Notes under the pieces: generated by a model
What the model was told of the DNA's origin: nothing
Databases searched by the model: none
The model's input: only the letters and a program-made list of their open reading frames with translations
Shown: in pieces, positions 1-5,855 of the stretch
How positions within the stretch are numbered: the stretch's first letter is position 1
Layout: each line of letters opens with the position of its first letter
Made by a program: the position numbers and the translations under genes
Origin: Chlamydiota bacterium
GTDB lineage: Bacteria > Chlamydiota > Chlamydiia > Chlamydiales > Waddliaceae
Direction: 5' to 3'
Assembly (NCBI GenBank): GCA_011065005.1
Contig: JAAKFP010000151.1
Coordinates: 1-6,360 of the forward strand
Length of the DNA: 6,360 bases

Positions 1-240
1 TCATCTTCACTTGCTTTGTTGCAAATCTTTGGAAACTAATAAGTTGACTGCAGATTTGCGCCTCGCAACTGAAGAGCTATAACAGCCTAAATGTAAAGGT
101 TATTTCTTCTAGCCTCCTTAGTTTGACTAGGTTCAACTAGCCAAACTAAACCGTGCGGGGTATAAAGAAATCAATTATATATTTGATGGTCTTTTTTGCA
201 AAGGCAATTTTAACAGGTTTTTTGATGCATGACACTAGGT
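1..240. other. Leader region without a recognisable gene
   Basis: No convincing coding region is visible. One frame is open from position 2 to a TAA at 80-82 and could be the last 26 codons of a gene that begins before the window, but I do not recognise it. Short dyads are present: GCAAATCT (21-28) pairs with AGATTTGC (52-59), and TTGCG (56-60) pairs with CGCAA (64-68). These two hairpins share bases, so only one could form at a time. Neither is followed by a T-run, so neither looks like a standard terminator. Confidence 0.4.
118..149. repeat. Extended inverted repeat upstream of the symporter
   Basis: TTAGTTTG (118-125) is the exact reverse complement of CAAACTAA (142-149). Inside it, CTAG (127-130) and CTAG (137-140) continue the symmetry after one mismatched pair. 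This gives a 12-bp interrupted stem around GTTCAA. No T-tract follows on either strand, so an operator-type DNA site or a structured RNA is more likely than a terminator. The paired CTAG half-sites loosely recall TrpR operators, but the spacing is 6 bp rather than 4, so I do not assign a regulator. Confidence 0.5.
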
Positions 241-270
241 CTGAACGGTTACCATCTGAACGGTTACCAT
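241..270 (+). repeat. Two exact tandem 15-bp repeats next to the -35 box
   Basis: CTGAACGGTTACCAT occurs at 241-255 and again at 256-270 with no mismatch and no gap. The last T of the second copy is the first base of the -35 hexamer TTGACA. Direct repeats in this position often bind a transcription regulator. A 15-bp period would put successive sites on roughly opposite faces of the helix. The regulator is not known. Confidence 0.6.
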
Positions 271-298
271 TGACAAAGAAATAATTATATGTTATCAT
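270..298 (+). promoter_or_regulatory. Sigma-70 type promoter of the symporter gene
   Basis: A perfect -35 hexamer TTGACA (270-275) is separated by exactly 17 bp of AT-rich DNA from the -10 hexamer TATCAT (293-298), one base off consensus. Transcription would begin near 305, giving a leader of about 28 nt before the ATG at 333. This is the clearest promoter in the window. The tandem repeats directly upstream suggest it is regulated. Confidence 0.75.
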
Positions 299-332
299 GC
301 TTATTTAAAATAACAAAGAAGGCCTTAACAAG

Positions 333-1595
333 ATGAACTTCAAAAAGATACTTAACACAAACACAGCTCTTACTTTCGCAGTGATTCTAGGATTGACCGC
401 CGGATACCTACAAAGCCCAACAGCAGATACTGTAGCTTCCATAATTTCTCAAATTTTTATTAATCTTTTGAAGCTGGTCAGCTTGCCGATCATATTCTTA
501 TCCATCGTATCGACAGCATCGGGTATGGAAAGCATTAGTGAGATAAAAGTCCTAGGGAGAAAAGTCCTCAAATATACCTTGTTAACCACAGTCATCGCGG
601 CGTCTCTAGCATTAATTCTTTTCGTAGTGATAAATCCTGTGAGGACCTCCATTATTCCCGAAGAAAGTGTCGGAGTTGCTCCGGGATCCCTTCCAGGTTA
701 CATGGAATACTTAATACAAGTGATTCCTAGCAATATTGTTCAGCCTTTCAGTGAAAACAGTGTGATTGGTGTGTTATTTTTAGCAATGTTGCTCAGTTTT
801 GCGATTTTGACGTTGCCTAGTGAGAAGAGAAAGGTGCTCAACACATTTTTCTCGAGTCTCTATGCGGCGATCATGAAAATCACTACATGGATTGTCAGTT
901 TGATGCCAATCGCTATCGGGGCTTTCATCGCCCTTTTCATCAAAGATCTACGAAGTGGACTTGAAATCAAAAGTCTTGCCTTGTATTTGACCTGCGTCAT
1001 CGCAGCAAACTTGATTCAGGCTTTTCTGGTTCTGCCTGTCATACTAAAAAGCAAAAACATTTCCCCTGTCAGGCTTGCTAGGGGAATGTTCCCAGCCCTC
1101 TCTGTGGCGTTCTTTTCAAAATCCTCAAGCGCAGCACTTCCCATGGCTATGAAGTGTGCCGAAGAAAATGTGAAGATTTCTAGAAAAGTTGCCAGTTTCA
1201 GCTTGCCCCTTTGCACAACAATTAATATGAATGCATGCGCTGCATTCATTCTCACAACAGTACTCTTTGTGTCTATGAGTCATGGGGTTACTTATTCAGC
1301 TCCTGAAATGGTCTTGTGGGTAGTAATCGCTACTATTGCCGCTGTTGGTAATGCAGGAGTTCCTATGGGATGCTATTTTATCTCGAGCGCTTTTCTGGCA
1401 GCGATGAACGTTCCTCTAAATATTTTGGGAGTGATTCTCCCTTTCTATGCCTTGATTGATATGTTAGAAAGTGCCATAAATGTCTGGTCTGATTCTTGTG
1501 TGATGACCATTGTGCAAAAAGAACTCAATCAGGAGCAAGCAATTGCTTCAAATGACGACATAGAAGGTCTTCCTTGCGAGCTTTCTAGCGTGTAG
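333..1595 (+). CDS. Sodium-coupled amino-acid symporter, DAACS (SDF) family
   Basis: This is a 420-residue inner-membrane protein of the dicarboxylate/amino acid:cation symporter family, a normal length for it. It is hydrophobic throughout, and the re-entrant loop serine motif SKSSSAALP lies at 262-270. The helix-7 motif is at 298-300 as NMN (NMD in GltPh). Helix 8 carries D376, N383 and D387, matching the substrate and sodium ligands D394, N401 and D405 of GltPh. The arginine that binds the acidic side chain (R397 in GltPh) is E379 here. As I recall it, the Ser/Thr transporter SstT also has Glu at this place. A neutral or small polar amino acid is therefore a likelier substrate than glutamate or aspartate (inference). 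The ATG at 333 is preceded by AAGAAGG (316-322), and a strong promoter lies upstream. The gene appears monocistronic: 164 bp separate it from pdhA. Confidence 0.9.
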   Translation: MNFKKILNTNTALTFAVILGLTAGYLQSPTADTVASIISQIFINLLKLVSLPIIFLSIVSTASGMESISEIKVLGRKVLKYTLLTTVIAASLALILFVVINPVRTSIIPEESVGVAPGSLPGYMEYLIQVIPSNIVQPFSENSVIGVLFLAMLLSFAILTLPSEKRKVLNTFFSSLYAAIMKITTWIVSLMPIAIGAFIALFIKDLRSGLEIKSLALYLTCVIAANLIQAFLVLPVILKSKNISPVRLARGMFPALSVAFFSKSSSAALPMAMKCAEENVKISRKVASFSLPLCTTINMNACAAFILTTVLFVSMSHGVTYSAPEMVLWVVIATIAAVGNAGVPMGCYFISSAFLAAMNVPLNILGVILPFYALIDMLESAINVWSDSCVMTIVQKELNQEQAIASNDDIEGLPCELSSV

Positions 1596-1651
1596 AAATT
1601 CACCAATATTTTCGTTTCTTATTGAGAATCAGAGGGTAAAGAAAGGATTTT

Positions 1652-1669
1652 TTATTCAGTTCTGAATAA
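1652..1669. repeat. Perfect 18-bp palindromic site upstream of pdhA
   Basis: TTATTCAG (1652-1659) and CTGAATAA (1662-1669) are exact reverse complements separated by TT. It is the first of three adjacent dyads between the symporter and pdhA. It is AT-rich with no G/C-rich stem, so it fits a protein-binding operator better than an intrinsic terminator. Confidence 0.5.
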
Positions 1670-1678
1670 TTAAAGATT

Positions 1679-1692
1679 TTATGTTAACATAA
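1679..1692. repeat. Perfect 14-bp palindrome upstream of pdhA
   Basis: TTATGTTAACATAA at 1679-1692 is fully self-complementary with no spacer. It contains -10-like hexamers (TATGTT and TAACAT) in an AT-rich stretch, so it may overlap the pdh promoter. I could not find a -35 element at a good distance, so the promoter itself is not assigned. Confidence 0.45.
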
Positions 1693-1693
1693 C

Positions 1694-1716
1694 CCTAGAA
1701 GACGCAGTCTTCTAGG
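1694..1716. repeat. Perfect 10-bp hairpin in the probable pdhA leader
   Basis: CCTAGAAGAC (1694-1703) and GTCTTCTAGG (1707-1716) pair without a mismatch around the triloop GCA. No T-run follows in either direction, so it does not read as an intrinsic terminator. If the pdh transcript starts upstream it would form a stable leader hairpin about 43 nt before the pdhA ATG. A role in mRNA stability or protein binding is inference only. Confidence 0.55.
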
Positions 1717-1759
1717 ATAATCAGTGTAGGGTATTAAGCATCAATAGGACCCGGTAAGG

Positions 1760-2776
1760 ATGGAGAAAGGAAATCAGGATCGCTTTTTTTCGCATAATCA
1801 GAAGAAGATCATTGCTGAACTTGGAGAAAAAAAACTCCTTGAAGCTTTGCGTAAGATGCTGCTTATTCGCAATTTTGAAGTACGGGGGGAGTCTGCCTAT
1901 CTTCAGGGAAAAATTGGCGGCTTTTTTCATTCCTATATGGGACAGGAGGCCATTCAAGTTTCTGCTGTACAAGTTTTTGGTCCAAAGAATTGGTGGATCA
2001 CTTCCTACCGTTGCCATGCTTTGGCGCTTCTCCTTGGTGCGACTTCTGACGAGTTAATGGCAGAGCTTTTTGGACGAATTACAGGAAACGCAAAAGGTCG
2101 CGGCGGTTCTATGCATTTCTATACAGACCGAATGCTGGGAGGCTTTGGGGTCGTTGCTGGGCAGATTCCAGCTGCAACCGGCGCAGCCTTTGCTTTGAAA
2201 TATCAGAACATAAAAGATCAGGCCGCTATTTGTTTCTTAGGAGATGGTGCTGTCGCACAAGGAGTCTTCCACGAGTCGTTAAATATGGCGTCGTTATGGG
2301 ATTTGCCCTGTATCTTCATCATAGAGAATAATCATTGGGGGATGGGCACCGCTATTGAAAAGGCTGTCTGTGTAAAACGATTGGCTGAGGATAAAGCACC
2401 TTCATTTAACATCAAAGGCTATACCCTTGATGGAATGGATTATTTCAACTGTTATGCTGGATTTAAAGAGATCTACCAAGAGGTGATAAAAACGAGTCGT
2501 CCCGTGCTTGTGGAAGCGATTACAGATCGATTTCGTGGACATTCTATCTCCGACCCGGGCCTCTATCGAACAAAAGAGGAACTCAAAGAGACGATGGTTA
2601 GGGGCCCCTTGATCTTGTTGAGAGATGCTCTTATTGAAGCGAAAATCCTCGATGAAGCCACCTATAAGGAGATGGATAAAGAGATGCGAGAGAAAATGAT
2701 CGCCTCCTTGGAATATGCTGATGAAAGTCCTTGGCCCGATCCCATAAGTTTGGAAGAGGATGTTTTTGCACCCTGA
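1760..2776 (+). CDS. pdhA: Pyruvate dehydrogenase E1 component, alpha subunit
   Basis: This 338-residue protein is the thiamine-diphosphate-binding half of the E1 heterotetramer, which decarboxylates pyruvate and passes the acetyl group to the lipoyl arm of E2. The TPP motif begins with GDGA (161-164) and ends with the Asn pair at 190-191, the classic spacing. Other family blocks are FFHSYMGQEA (55-64), YRCHA (83-87), GRGGSMH (113-119) and RFRGHSISDPG (257-267), which corresponds to the loop phosphorylated in mitochondrial E1-alpha. The length is normal for the alpha subunit of a two-chain E1. An AAGG directly touches the ATG and is too close to serve; AGGA at 1746-1749, 10 nt upstream, is a better ribosome-binding site. 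The gene begins the pdhABC operon, and the upstream gap is full of perfect dyads that may regulate it. Confidence 0.95.
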   Translation: MEKGNQDRFFSHNQKKIIAELGEKKLLEALRKMLLIRNFEVRGESAYLQGKIGGFFHSYMGQEAIQVSAVQVFGPKNWWITSYRCHALALLLGATSDELMAELFGRITGNAKGRGGSMHFYTDRMLGGFGVVAGQIPAATGAAFALKYQNIKDQAAICFLGDGAVAQGVFHESLNMASLWDLPCIFIIENNHWGMGTAIEKAVCVKRLAEDKAPSFNIKGYTLDGMDYFNCYAGFKEIYQEVIKTSRPVLVEAITDRFRGHSISDPGLYRTKEELKETMVRGPLILLRDALIEAKILDEATYKEMDKEMREKMIASLEYADESPWPDPISLEEDVFAP

Positions 2777-2793
2777 GATGTTGTTGATGATGT

Positions 2794-2798
2794 GAGGA
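2794..2798 (+). promoter_or_regulatory. Ribosome-binding site of pdhB, unusually close to the ATG
   Basis: GAGGA lies only 2 nt before the ATG at 2801. The frame is also open from a GTG at 2792, which would add three residues (MRN) but has no good Shine-Dalgarno sequence. The ATG start gives an N-terminus (MSTQVIEIREALRQA) like other E1-beta proteins, so I prefer it. The tight spacing leaves some doubt. Confidence 0.45.
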
Positions 2799-2800
2799 AC

Positions 2801-3784
2801 ATGAGTACTCAAGTTATAGAAATACGTGAAGCCCTGAGGCAAGCCATAGATGAGGAGTTGGAGAGGGATCCTGCTGTCTTTGTTATCGGAGAAGAGGTCG
2901 GAGAGTATAATGGCGTCTACAAGATCACAAAAGGTCTTCTTGATAAATGGGGACCGAAAAGAATTGTTGACTCTCCCATTTCGGAGTCAGGATTTGCAGG
3001 GTTAGGTATTGGGGCCGCAATGTGTGGACTTCGACCGATTGTAGAATTTATGAGCTTTAATTTCTCTTTTGTTGCCGCGGACCAGTTAATCTCTAATGCT
3101 CCCAAAATTCATTACATGTCCGGGGGTCGGTTTAAGGTGCCGATCGTTTTTCGTGGTTCTAATGGTGCAGCAGCACAAGTGTCTAGCCAGCACTCCCACT
3201 GCGTAGAAGGAATTTATAGCAACGTGCCGGGGTTGATTATTATCGCTCCTAGCAATGCCTATGACCACAAGGGACTGCTTAAGTCTGCAATCAGAAATGA
3301 CAATCCAGTCCTTTTCTTGGAAAACGAACTCTCCTATGGCGAAAAAATGGAGATCCCTACAGAGGAGTATACGATTCCGATCGGCAAGGCAAATATCATT
3401 CAGCGGGGATCAGACATCACTATAGTCTCCCATAGTCGAATGCTTCTTGTCTGTTACGAAGCAGTTCAAGAGCTTGCTAAGAGAGGGATAAAGGCGGAGT
3501 TGATCGATCTGCGCACCATTAAACCCCTAGACATAGCAACGATAGCGCATTCCGTGCGGACTACCAACAAATGCGTTTTGGTTGAAGAGGGTCATATTTT
3601 TGGAGGAATCTGCGCAGAGGTTGGATTTCAAATCATGGAACATTGCTTCGATTACCTTGACGCTCCTCTCGAAAGGGTTGCACAAAGAGAGACTCCCATG
3701 CCATACTCTAAGGTCTTGGAGCATGAAACACTGCCGACAGTTCCAAGGATTTTGGCAGCGGTAAACAAAGCATTAAACTTGTAG
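2801..3784 (+). CDS. pdhB: Pyruvate dehydrogenase E1 component, beta subunit
   Basis: This 327-residue protein pairs with PdhA to form the E1 active site and provides the glutamate that activates the TPP aminopyrimidine ring. The transketolase-like pyrimidine-binding domain occupies roughly the first 180 residues. It contains GEEVGEYNG (30-38), SPISESGFAG with the likely catalytic Glu62, and SQHSH (129-133). The C-terminal transketolase domain follows, with DLRTIKPLD (226-234), LVEEGH (about 250-255) and PMPY (299-302). The length is typical of E1-beta. The gene begins 24 bp after pdhA and ends 13 bp before pdhC, so the three are almost certainly cotranscribed. I chose the ATG at 2801; a GTG start at 2792 is the alternative. 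Confidence 0.95.
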   Translation: MSTQVIEIREALRQAIDEELERDPAVFVIGEEVGEYNGVYKITKGLLDKWGPKRIVDSPISESGFAGLGIGAAMCGLRPIVEFMSFNFSFVAADQLISNAPKIHYMSGGRFKVPIVFRGSNGAAAQVSSQHSHCVEGIYSNVPGLIIIAPSNAYDHKGLLKSAIRNDNPVLFLENELSYGEKMEIPTEEYTIPIGKANIIQRGSDITIVSHSRMLLVCYEAVQELAKRGIKAELIDLRTIKPLDIATIAHSVRTTNKCVLVEEGHIFGGICAEVGFQIMEHCFDYLDAPLERVAQRETPMPYSKVLEHETLPTVPRILAAVNKALNL

Positions 3785-3797
3785 GAGAAAAAAGACG

Positions 3798-5162
3798 ATG
3801 CCTTTCACAGTTACAATGCCTAAACTTTCCCCCACAATGGAGGTTGGCACGATTGCCAAGTGGTATAAGAAGGAGGGAGAACAGGTCGAATCCAATGAAC
3901 TGCTTCTCGAAGTTGCTACCGATAAAGCAACCATTGAACATAATGTTCTTGATGGTGGATGGCTTCGAAAAATTCTTATCGAAGAGGGGGGAGAGGCAAG
4001 TGTGAATCAGCCTATAGCCGTCTTCACCGAAGAGAAAGATGAGAGCATTGAGGGATACGAACCCGAAGGGATTGTTGTGGAGGAACTGGAGGAAATAGAG
4101 GAAGAGATTGAGGAAAGAAGAGAGAGAAAAAAGATTAAACGCAAAGGCGCAAAGAGGCAAAGAGAGAAGAGAGAGGATAGAGAAGAAATAAAACACAGAG
4201 ACGCAGAGACGCAGAGAGAAAAGAGAAAAATTGTGCAGCCCTCCTTTGCTCCGGAACCTCCTCTTGAGGAGTATGCCTTCGAAATTCCCACAGAAGCTGT
4301 TGAGAAACGTGTCAAAGCTTCCCCCCTGGCGCGCAAGCTTGCAAAAGAACAAGGGCTGGACATTAGCACCGTAAAAGGCACGGGCCCTAGCGGTAGGGTT
4401 ATGAGCTCTGATTTGGAGCGTGCGCAGAAGTCAGGAACGGTCGTTTTTGGAAAGCGTGAGGTTCCCACACTACCGCCAGGAACCTATGAAGAGGAAGCTT
4501 TAACCCCGATGCGGAAAGTGATTAGCCAGCGGCTCCAAGAATCCAAAGCGTTTATTCCCCATTTTTATGTAAGTCAAGCCGTCAATGTTCAGTCTCTCTT
4601 AGATATTCGTGAACAGCTTGGCAATATGGACATTAAAGTTACCTTGAATGATTGCCTAATAAGAGCCTGCGCACTAGCCCTTAGGGAGCACCCTACTGTG
4701 AATAGCGGATTTAATGCTGAGAACCAATCCATCATCAGATTCAAAACGATAGATATCTCTGTCGCCGTTGGTGTAGACGAAGGTTTGATTACACCCATTA
4801 TTCGTCATGCCGATTATAAAAATCTTGGTGAGGTTTCGGTTGAAATCCGTAACTTGGTCAAAAAGGCAAGAGAGGGAAAACTTGAAATGCATGAATATAA
4901 AGGCGGATCTTTCACACTTTCCAATCTTGGAATGTATGGAGTCACGGAATTCAGCGCGATCATCAACCCTCCACAAGGCGCCATTCTTGCTGTTAGCGGT
5001 ATTCAAGATGTTCCGATTCTCAAAGAGGGAAAGGTCGTTCCCGGAAAGGTGATGAATGTCACCCTTTCCTCTGATCATCGAGTGATCGATGGGGTAATGG
5101 CTGCTGAATTTGTGAATACTCTGAAACAGTTCTTAGAAAACCCTGCATTACTACTTGTTTAA
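3798..5162 (+). CDS. pdhC: Pyruvate dehydrogenase E2, dihydrolipoamide acetyltransferase
   Basis: This 454-residue E2 transfers the acetyl group from E1 to coenzyme A and forms the core of the complex. A single N-terminal lipoyl domain (about 2-78) carries the lipoylated lysine K43 in TDKA. A peripheral-subunit-binding domain at about 173-209 (ASPLARKLAKEQGLDIS, GTGPSGRV) holds E1 or E3. The CoA acyltransferase domain runs from about 230 to the end, with the active-site SSDHRVIDG (424-432) and catalytic His427. The linker between the lipoyl and binding domains is odd: residues 95-144 are almost all Glu, Arg and Lys instead of the usual Ala/Pro-rich hinge, and part of it is encoded by 8-bp repeat DNA (4140-4217). 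The Shine-Dalgarno AGGAG (3783-3787) overlaps the pdhB stop, 10 nt before the ATG. No E3 gene follows, so dihydrolipoamide dehydrogenase must be encoded elsewhere. Confidence 0.95.
   Translation: MPFTVTMPKLSPTMEVGTIAKWYKKEGEQVESNELLLEVATDKATIEHNVLDGGWLRKILIEEGGEASVNQPIAVFTEEKDESIEGYEPEGIVVEELEEIEEEIEERRERKKIKRKGAKRQREKREDREEIKHRDAETQREKRKIVQPSFAPEPPLEEYAFEIPTEAVEKRVKASPLARKLAKEQGLDISTVKGTGPSGRVMSSDLERAQKSGTVVFGKREVPTLPPGTYEEEALTPMRKVISQRLQESKAFIPHFYVSQAVNVQSLLDIREQLGNMDIKVTLNDCLIRACALALREHPTVNSGFNAENQSIIRFKTIDISVAVGVDEGLITPIIRHADYKNLGEVSVEIRNLVKKAREGKLEMHEYKGGSFTLSNLGMYGVTEFSAIINPPQGAILAVSGIQDVPILKEGKVVPGKVMNVTLSSDHRVIDGVMAAEFVNTLKQFLENPALLLV
4140..4217 (+). repeat. Two triplets of an 8-bp repeat inside the pdhC linker
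   Basis: CGCAAAGG, CGCAAAGA and GGCAAAGA run head to tail at 4140-4163. CACAGAGA, CGCAGAGA and CGCAGAGA do the same at 4194-4217. Each triplet is 24 bp (8 codons) and the two start 54 bp apart, so the frame is kept. The translation contains KRKGAKRQREKR and KHRDAETQREKRK. The second is the kind of peptide often seen when dispersed CACAGAGA-type intergenic repeats are translated. The sequence looks like intergenic repeat DNA captured or expanded in a flexible linker. Confidence 0.7.
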
Positions 5163-5192
5163 CAAATTTACCTGCGGAGGCAAGAATTTACT

Positions 5193-5294
5193 ATGGGAAA
5201 AGGTGACCAACGTTCTAAACGAGGAAAAATCTGTCGCGGAACCTACGGAAAAACGCGACCAAAAAAGAAACGCAAAAAGAAAACGAAGAAGTAG
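5193..5294 (+). CDS. Small ribosomal subunit protein bTHX (Thx)
   Basis: This 33-residue, extremely basic protein begins [13 protein letters not shown] and continues RGTYGKTRP before a lysine-rich tail. That closely matches the Thermus 30S protein Thx ([25 protein letters not shown], from memory, split here as [13 protein letters not shown] + RGTYGKYRP). Thx packs into the head of 16S rRNA and stabilises it. The conserved Trp after GKI is Cys here, and the Lys-rich tail extends a few residues past the Thermus protein. The ATG follows GGAGG (5176-5180) by 12 nt, a little long. The gene lies 30 bp after pdhC with no terminator between, so it may be read through from the pdh operon. Confidence 0.88.
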   Translation: MGKGDQRSKRGKICRGTYGKTRPKKKRKKKTKK

Positions 5295-5316
5295 AGAGAA
5301 GCTTGCTATTCTTTAA

Positions 5317-5335
5317 CCGCGAAGATTCGCGAAGA
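5317..5335. repeat. Degenerate CGCGAAGA-type repeat fragment
   Basis: CCGCGAAGA (5317-5325) is followed by TTCGCGAAGA (5326-5335). CGCGAA (5318-5323) and TTCGCG (5326-5331) also form a small perfect inverted repeat. The units resemble the CGCAAAGA repeats found in the pdhC linker and probably belong to the same class of short-period dispersed repeat. Confidence 0.45.
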
Positions 5336-5352
5336 GGTGTGTATATAAAAGT

Positions 5353-5398
5353 ACCGCAGGTCGGAGGGTAGAGGGAGGAGGAAAAAACGACCTGCGGT
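5353..5398. repeat. Perfect 11-bp hairpin with a purine-rich loop
   Basis: ACCGCAGGTCG (5353-5363) is the exact reverse complement of CGACCTGCGGT (5388-5398). The 24-nt loop is nearly all G and A, with several GG and GGG runs. No T-run follows in the + direction, so it is not a textbook terminator, although it is the only strong hairpin soon after the bTHX gene. It could act as a Rho-independent-like end, an mRNA-stability element or a remnant repeat. I cannot decide between these. Confidence 0.55.
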
Positions 5399-5542
5399 GT
5401 GGTTCTTAAAGGATTGATATTCAATCCATTTCTGTTTTCTTTATGCCTCTAGTATACTACAACATTATTAAGATTTGATAAAGATTAAATAGTTTTTCTA
5501 TTAAAATAATTTCTTTACACAGTCCGCTGAAAAATAAATCTT
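5399..5542. other. AT-rich intergenic DNA, no feature identified
   Basis: This stretch is strongly AT-rich, with a weak dyad AATAG/CTATT around TTTTT near 5488-5502. I see no gene, RNA gene or convincing terminator. A loose promoter-like pair (TTGATA and TATTAA, 18 bp apart) is expected by chance in such composition. Confidence 0.4.
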
Positions 5543-5569
5543 ACAGGATAAACACGATAGACAGGATAA
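5543..5569. repeat. Three units of an ACAGGATAA-type 9-bp repeat
   Basis: ACAGGATAA, ACACGATAG and ACAGGATAA run head to tail at 5543-5569. Tandem ACAGGAT-type units are a familiar class of intergenic repeat in several environmental bacteria (recollection, not checked). A tiny reading frame of 28 codons starts just after it at 5570, but nothing supports it as a gene. Confidence 0.5.
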
Positions 5570-5668
5570 ATGGTTAAAGAAAGAGACAAAACAAAGAGTC
5601 TTACCACTCGACTTTGCAAAATTTTTGAACGAAGATGCACAGTGAGGAGGCGGTAGGGTTTTAGGCCG

Positions 5669-5698
5669 ATCTGTGCCATCCCAGGCCTGACATCTACT
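5669..5698. repeat. Outer arm (left) of the REP-like inverted structure
   Basis: ATCTGTGCCATCC (5669-5681) is the exact reverse complement of 6207-6219. GCCTGACATCTACT (5685-5698) matches the complement of 6185-6198 with one mismatch. The two outer arms lie at nearly equal distance (54 and 52 nt) from the 120-bp inner arms, so the whole 5669-6219 segment is roughly symmetric. Confidence 0.6.
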
Positions 5699-5735
5699 AC
5701 TTAAAATTAATCAGAAATTGCAACTTGTTTTTCTA

Positions 5736-5855
5736 CCCACGAAGTGGGTTTGGGATAGTAGCCCCGACCAAGTGCGAGGGAGCTTGCGACTGAGACACGT
5801 AGGTCGGGGTAACAGATAGTTATAAGGATCGCACCCACGAAGTGGGTGCTGGAAA
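5736..5855 (+). repeat. REP-like multi-hairpin element, left 120-bp arm
   Basis: This arm is the reverse complement of 6035-6154 with 8 differences and no gaps, about 93% identity. It contains three stems. The first is CCCAC-GAA-GTGGG at 5736-5748. The second is CCCCGACC (5762-5769) with GGTCGGGG (5802-5809), enclosing a smaller GCGAG/CTTGC stem. The third is GCACCCAC-GAA-GTGGGTGC at 5831-5849. The first and third share the same core and loop. Such GC-rich hairpin clusters next to a Y1 transposase fragment fit a REP/BIME-type element. The inner edge coincides with the point where the transposase fragment ends. Confidence 0.75.

Noticed and set aside
1694..1716. Intrinsic terminator of the symporter gene
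   Set aside because: The stem is strong, but no T-tract follows on either strand, and the site lies nearly 100 bp after the stop codon and close to pdhA.
3708..4352. Long minus-strand open frame of 214 codons opposite pdhB/pdhC, and another at 4007-4468
   Set aside because: They are stop-free because the opposite pdhC linker is purine-rich and repetitive. Their products are low-complexity Leu/Ser/Phe strings, and pdhC is unmistakably the real gene.
5215..5424. Minus-strand open frame of 69 codons across the bTHX gene
   Set aside because: It is the shadow of the lysine/arginine-rich bTHX codons and the downstream purine-rich hairpin loop.
5475..5504. Promoter-like TTGATA and TATTAA with an 18-bp spacer
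   Set aside because: The region is very AT-rich and no gene follows, so a chance match is likely.
5570..5656. 28-codon basic reading frame starting just after the ACAGGATAA repeats
   Set aside because: It is very short, its Shine-Dalgarno spacing is poor, it lies among repeats, and no homology is recognised.
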